A program made the translations under genes and the position numbers. A stretch of DNA of 64,000 nt from Neobacillus sp. Marseille-Q6967. Its GTDB lineage: Bacteria > Bacillota > Bacilli > Bacillales > Cytobacillaceae. The notes under the pieces were generated by a model. The model ran no database searches. It saw only the letters and a list, made by a program, of their open reading frames with translations, and had not been told where the DNA came from. The stretch covers positions 1,961,881 through 2,025,880 of the forward strand of contig NZ_OX267715.1 of NCBI RefSeq assembly GCF_946151075.1, written 5' to 3'. Of the stretch, positions 61,114 to 64,000 are shown piece by piece; positions within the stretch are counted from its first letter, which is position 1, and each line of letters starts with the position of its first letter.

Positions 61114-61827
61114 TTACGTGTGGAGACCACACTCCGTCTTGCCGCTGCCAGACCAGCGTCCTGCACGAGAATCACCATCATCCCCAACTGGCTGTGTACA
61201 AGGGAAGCAGCCTATGCTCGGGTAGTTCTGATCATGCAGGGTATTGTATGGGAGATCTTTACTTCGGATGTAATCCCACACTTCCTCCCACGTCCAGTGG
61301 ATTAATGGACAGATTTTGATATTTTGAAACTTTTCATCTTTATTAAGAAACTGGGTGTTAGCCCTTGTAGGTGATTGCTCTCTGCGTAGACCGGAGATCC
61401 ATGCCTGTTTTGCTGATAATGTCTCCCTTAAGGGAATCACCTTCCGAATATTACAGCATTGATTTGGGTCCCTTTTCCAAAGAGCAGAGCCATATTGCTC
61501 CCTTTGTTCATCCAAGGTTAACTTTGGAAGCTTTCGCTCAATACGCAACTCTGGGAACCGCTCCTCAATTTTGTTAATAACGTCATATGTTTCCGGAAAA
61601 TGCAGCCCTGTATCTAAAAACACAATATGGGCATCAGGTTTTACTTGTTGGATCAGATCGATCAAGACAATCGCTTCTGCCCCGAAGCTTGACGCATAAA
61701 CAATTTCATTATCCGCATATGAATTATAGGCCCACTCTAATACGGATAAAGCCCCTTTTGTCTTGTCTTCAATTTGGAAAGTATCCGATATTTGATTCCA
61801 ATTTTGATATGTGACTGTAGTAGACAT
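61114..61827 (-). CDS. cysH: phosphoadenylyl-/adenylyl-sulfate reductase CysH
   Basis: 237 residues. Adenine nucleotide hydrolase fold: [33 protein letters not shown]. The two Cys pairs that bind a [4Fe-4S] cluster are in QCCNIRKV and GCFPCTQPV, and the catalytic Cys is in ECGLHT at the end. Reduces (P)APS to sulfite with thioredoxin. The Fe-S pairs indicate that APS may also be used. First gene of the operon, directly under the SAM riboswitch. Confidence 0.96.
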   Translation of the reverse strand: MSTTVTYQNWNQISDTFQIEDKTKGALSVLEWAYNSYADNEIVYASSFGAEAIVLIDLIQQVKPDAHIVFLDTGLHFPETYDVINKIEERFPELRIERKLPKLTLDEQREQYGSALWKRDPNQCCNIRKVIPLRETLSAKQAWISGLRREQSPTRANTQFLNKDEKFQNIKICPLIHWTWEEVWDYIRSKDLPYNTLHDQNYPSIGCFPCTQPVGDDGDSRAGRWSGSGKTECGLHT

Positions 61828-61865
61828 AACTACATGCCTCCTCCCTTCCTATAACCCCGCTTTTT

Positions 61866-62016
61866 TAAAAAAACACCTTTCCATTCAAGGAAAGGTGTTT
61901 TTGCCGCTGGTTAACACCTTATCTCCCAAAATGAATTCATTTTGCTGGAATTGGCACCTTGCTCTGCAGGTTGCCGGGCTTCATCGGGCCAGTCCCTTAG
62001 CCACTCTAGATAAGAA
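61866..62016 (-). promoter_or_regulatory. SAM-I (S-box) riboswitch controlling the cysH operon
   Basis: On the minus strand the conserved S-box order is visible: CTTATCTAGAGTGG, GGGACTGGCCC, GATGAAGCCCGGCAACC, AAGGTGCCAATTCC, and the closing GGAGATAAG (61919-61927). An intrinsic terminator follows (AAACACCTTTCC with GGAAAGGTGTTT, then T-run). When SAM is plentiful the terminator forms and the operon is off. Same arrangement as upstream of B. subtilis cysH. Confidence 0.96.
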
Positions 62017-62151
62017 TTAAGTTTTATTGAAATTAATCCTACCATACCAATAGGATTTATGTAAATAATAAAAATTAAAATTTAGAAAATTATTAATTAG
62101 GACAATCACGGAGGCAGCGAACCCCTGTTACTATTGGACTAGCATTCTAAT
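62017..62151. other. promoter region of the cysH operon
   Basis: Holds the transcription start region upstream of the S-box. A/T-rich, with no gene seen. Confidence 0.4.
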
Positions 62152-62195
62152 AAAAGAAAAACACCTTTTGGGCTAAATAACCTAAAAAGGTGCTT
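62152..62195 (-). terminator. terminator after the nitrite-cluster SUMT gene
   Basis: AAACACCTTTT and AAAAGGTGCTTT pair (one mismatch) around an 18-nt loop region; minus strand then TTTCTTTTA. Confidence 0.8.
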
Positions 62196-62200
62196 TCCTG

Positions 62201-62980
62201 TCACACTAATTCATATTCTTCCTTCAGTAATAAATCCTTCTCGCTCTTCACCTGCTTGATTTTTTCCCGGAAGGTGACAACATCTCCAATCACAATCATG
62301 GCCGGATTTTTAATGCCCTTTTCTTCTACAATCTTATGAATTGTAGCCAAGGTACCCGTTACCGTCCGCTGATTTGCAGTCGTCCCTTGTTGAATAACGG
62401 CAACAGGGGTATCTTCCCTTTTACCATGCTTCATTAATTCCCCGCTAATATAGGATATATTACTTATTCCCATATAGATGGCTAACGTATCGACTGCCGA
62501 CGCCAGACCCTTCCAATCTATATCTATCGGCTTGCCGCTTGAGCGGTGGCCTGTGACGACTGCAAATGAACTCCCCAGCTCACGATGGGTAATCGGAATT
62601 CCTGCATAAGCAGGAGCAGCAATACCTGAAGTGATTCCGGGAACCACTTCAAATGGAAGATCATTGCGGACGAGCATCTCTACTTCCTCAGCTCCGCGGC
62701 CGAACACAAAGGGGTCCCCGCCTTTTAAGCGGACAACATTCTTGCCCTGCTTTGTATAATCGACTAGAAGCTGATTGATTTCTTCCTGCTGTAACGTATG
62801 ACAGCTTGGCTGTTTGCCGCAATAAATAATTTCACAATCATGTTTAGTTTCATTTAATAAGACTGGATTTACAAGCCGATCATAAAGGATGACATCTGCC
62901 TGCTGAATGCATTTTAGTGCCTTTATCGTTAGTAATTCGGGATCTCCAGGACCTGCTCCAACAATATATGCTTTCCCCAA
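62201..62980 (-). CDS. nasF: uroporphyrinogen-III C-methyltransferase (SUMT), nitrite cluster copy
   Basis: 259 residues with the same SUMT motifs as 57368-58144 (KAYIVGAGPGDPELLTIKAL, RLKGGDPFVFGRGAEEVEML, PGITSGIAAPAYAGIPITHR). It is the last gene after nirD and the FNT channel, so it supplies sirohaem to nitrite reductase, as NasF does in B. subtilis. 24 bp separate it from the channel gene. The duplicate SUMT makes the two pathways independent for this step. Confidence 0.93.
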   Translation of the reverse strand: MGKAYIVGAGPGDPELLTIKALKCIQQADVILYDRLVNPVLLNETKHDCEIIYCGKQPSCHTLQQEEINQLLVDYTKQGKNVVRLKGGDPFVFGRGAEEVEMLVRNDLPFEVVPGITSGIAAPAYAGIPITHRELGSSFAVVTGHRSSGKPIDIDWKGLASAVDTLAIYMGISNISYISGELMKHGKREDTPVAVIQQGTTANQRTVTGTLATIHKIVEEKGIKNPAMIVIGDVVTFREKIKQVKSEKDLLLKEEYELV

Positions 62981-63004
62981 TTTTCATTCCTCCTCTACTC
63001 CTCT

Positions 63005-63850
63005 TTAACGATGTGAATTTGTCAACACAGTCTTTGCTTTTGGCAGTTCCAAAACCATTTTAGGTTCTGTTTGCCTATGAGTGTAATAGAGTGCAGCCCC
63101 TGTAAATACTAGTCCGCTGACTAAATTTCCTATGAGTACAGGTATTTGATTCCAAACCCACCAGTCTGCCATCGAAACATCAGCACCGAGGATCATCCCT
63201 GCTGGAATAACAAACATATTAACCACAGCATGCTCAAAGCCTTGTGCAAAAAAGATTAAAATCGGCAGCCACATTGCCGTAATTTTTCCAATCACTGATT
63301 TTGCTGTCATTGCCATTACTGCACCAAGTGTTACCATCCAATTACATAGCATCGCCTTCACGAATACCACGACTAAACCTTCCGCACCCAGACTTTTGTA
63401 GGCTAATGTCTTAGCTTCTGATACTGCCATGATTTTAGCTGCTACTGGATTGTCTGTGACATGCCCAAACTGAGTAACAGCAATAATATAGAGAAAAGCG
63501 TAAAACACGGCTCCAACAATATGACCGAAAATGACCCAAAACCAATTATTTAACATACCGGTGACAGTTGCTTTCTTGGCCATCACCGCAACAGGTATTA
63601 GCGCAAAACTTCCGGTAACCAATTCCAATCCCAGGAGAATGATGATGACAAATGCTGCCGGAAAAAGGATTGCCCCTGCGATTCCTAACCCCGTTTGAAT
63701 CTCTGCAGTAAATGCTAATGTAGTTCCAAATCCGAGAAGCGCACCTCCGAGCGCTCCACGAATTAGCATATCTTTCACACCTAGTTTCGACTTTGTTTCC
63801 CCTGCCTGGATCATACTTTCAACAACGTGATTCGGACTTACAAATGCCAT
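63005..63850 (-). CDS. nirC: formate/nitrite transporter family channel (NirC-like)
   Basis: 281 residues, six membrane helices. FNT signatures: GALGGALLGFGTTLAFTA, LELVTGSFALIPVAV, and ANWMVTLGAVM-type AMLCNWMVTLGAVMAMTAKS, GFEHAVVNMFVIPAGM. Lets nitrite (or formate) cross the membrane. Lies between nirD and a SUMT gene, so nitrite is the likely substrate. ATG with GGAGAGA upstream; only 19 bp from the nirD stop. Confidence 0.94.
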   Translation of the reverse strand: MAFVSPNHVVESMIQAGETKSKLGVKDMLIRGALGGALLGFGTTLAFTAEIQTGLGIAGAILFPAAFVIIILLGLELVTGSFALIPVAVMAKKATVTGMLNNWFWVIFGHIVGAVFYAFLYIIAVTQFGHVTDNPVAAKIMAVSEAKTLAYKSLGAEGLVVVFVKAMLCNWMVTLGAVMAMTAKSVIGKITAMWLPILIFFAQGFEHAVVNMFVIPAGMILGADVSMADWWVWNQIPVLIGNLVSGLVFTGAALYYTHRQTEPKMVLELPKAKTVLTNSHR

Positions 63851-63869
63851 CGTTTCTCTCCTTCATGAT

Positions 63870-64000
63870 TTATTCGTTGATTAAGATAAAGACTTCATCA
63901 TTGATAATTTCAATCGGATACGTTTTGACACAGCCTTCATCAGGTGCCTGCACTTTGCCGTCACACACGCTAATTTTCCAATCGTGCATTGGACAGAATA
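63870..64000 (-). CDS. nirD: nitrite reductase small subunit NirD, cut by the right edge
   Basis: The visible 43 codons are the C-terminal end: [20 protein letters not shown], then [20 protein letters not shown] before the stop at 63870. CPMHDW is the second half of the Rieske-type motif found in NirD (NasE). It works with the NirB large subunit, expected just outside the window to the right, to reduce nitrite to ammonium. It leads into the FNT channel gene 19 bp later. Confidence 0.92.
   Translation of the reverse strand, partial: FCPMHDWKISVCDGKVQAPDEGCVKTYPIEIINDEVFILINE

Overview
This 64-kb window comes from an endospore-forming, low-GC member of the Bacillaceae (Bacillus/Neobacillus/Mesobacillus-like). 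The evidence is gene content: CotSA/CotS/CotI-type spore coat genes, a Spo0E-like phosphatase, FbpA and FbpB small proteins, an S-box upstream of cysH, and strong AGGAGG-type ribosome sites with many TTG starts. No rRNA, tRNA, CRISPR array, insertion sequence or prophage was seen. Both edges cut genes: a DUF318 permease on the left and nirD on the right.

Layout. 0-3.7 kb: a YcgR/YcgQ-type permease pair, then a striking intergenic array of thirteen 52-bp hairpin units, then a MoeB/ThiF-type E1 enzyme. 3.8-8.3 kb: a tungsten-type aldehyde:ferredoxin oxidoreductase, several very small genes, and a MoaD carrier followed at once by a second small protein that also ends in Gly-Gly. 8.6-11 kb: threonine aldolase and a nucleotide-sugar epimerase. 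11.4-17.6 kb: a spore-coat island with a duplicated leader, a CotSA-type glycosyltransferase, two CotS-family kinase-fold proteins, an amphi-Trp-like protein, and three small kinase-fold paralogues. Two of these paralogues end in Lys-Ser repeats, one is truncated, and one carries a frameshift at an A11 run. 18-27 kb: an AgcS symporter under a tandem glycine riboswitch, a flavin monooxygenase, a LysM/SleB-type hydrolase, TerC, a TraB-like protein and a MocR regulator divergent from a GNAT gene. 28-33 kb: a TctCAB tricarboxylate transporter and an AbrB-type membrane protein. 33-47 kb: a class A PBP with a long charged tail, truncated haemoglobin, FbpB, a subtilisin, an MhqO/MhqP-like quinone-detoxification operon with two palindromic operators, ChrA, an LVIVD-repeat protein, an OFA antiporter, PurT and a BASS symporter. 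47-52.6 kb: FbpA, an MBL-fold hydrolase, an SGNH esterase, a J-domain protein, Spo0E-like, a PAS histidine kinase and an HNH protein. 52.9-62 kb: a complete assimilatory sulfate pathway on the minus strand (cysH-cysP-sat-cysC-sumT-sirB-cysJ-cysI) led by a SAM-I riboswitch. 62-64 kb: a nitrite module (nirD, FNT channel, second SUMT).

How it works together. The right third takes sulfate and nitrite to sulfide and ammonium. Both reductases need siroheme, and each cluster carries its own SUMT. The left part supports a tungstopterin enzyme (AOR, MoaD, MoeB-like E1). The centre is stress, transport and sporulation accessory genes.

Most noteworthy structure. Three unrelated intergenic repeats in this window share exactly the same 52-bp period (1907-2564, 39504-39600, 43167-43270), which equals five helical turns. 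The other strong leads are the Lys-Ser-tailed kinase-fold paralogues and the second diglycine-ended protein next to MoaD.
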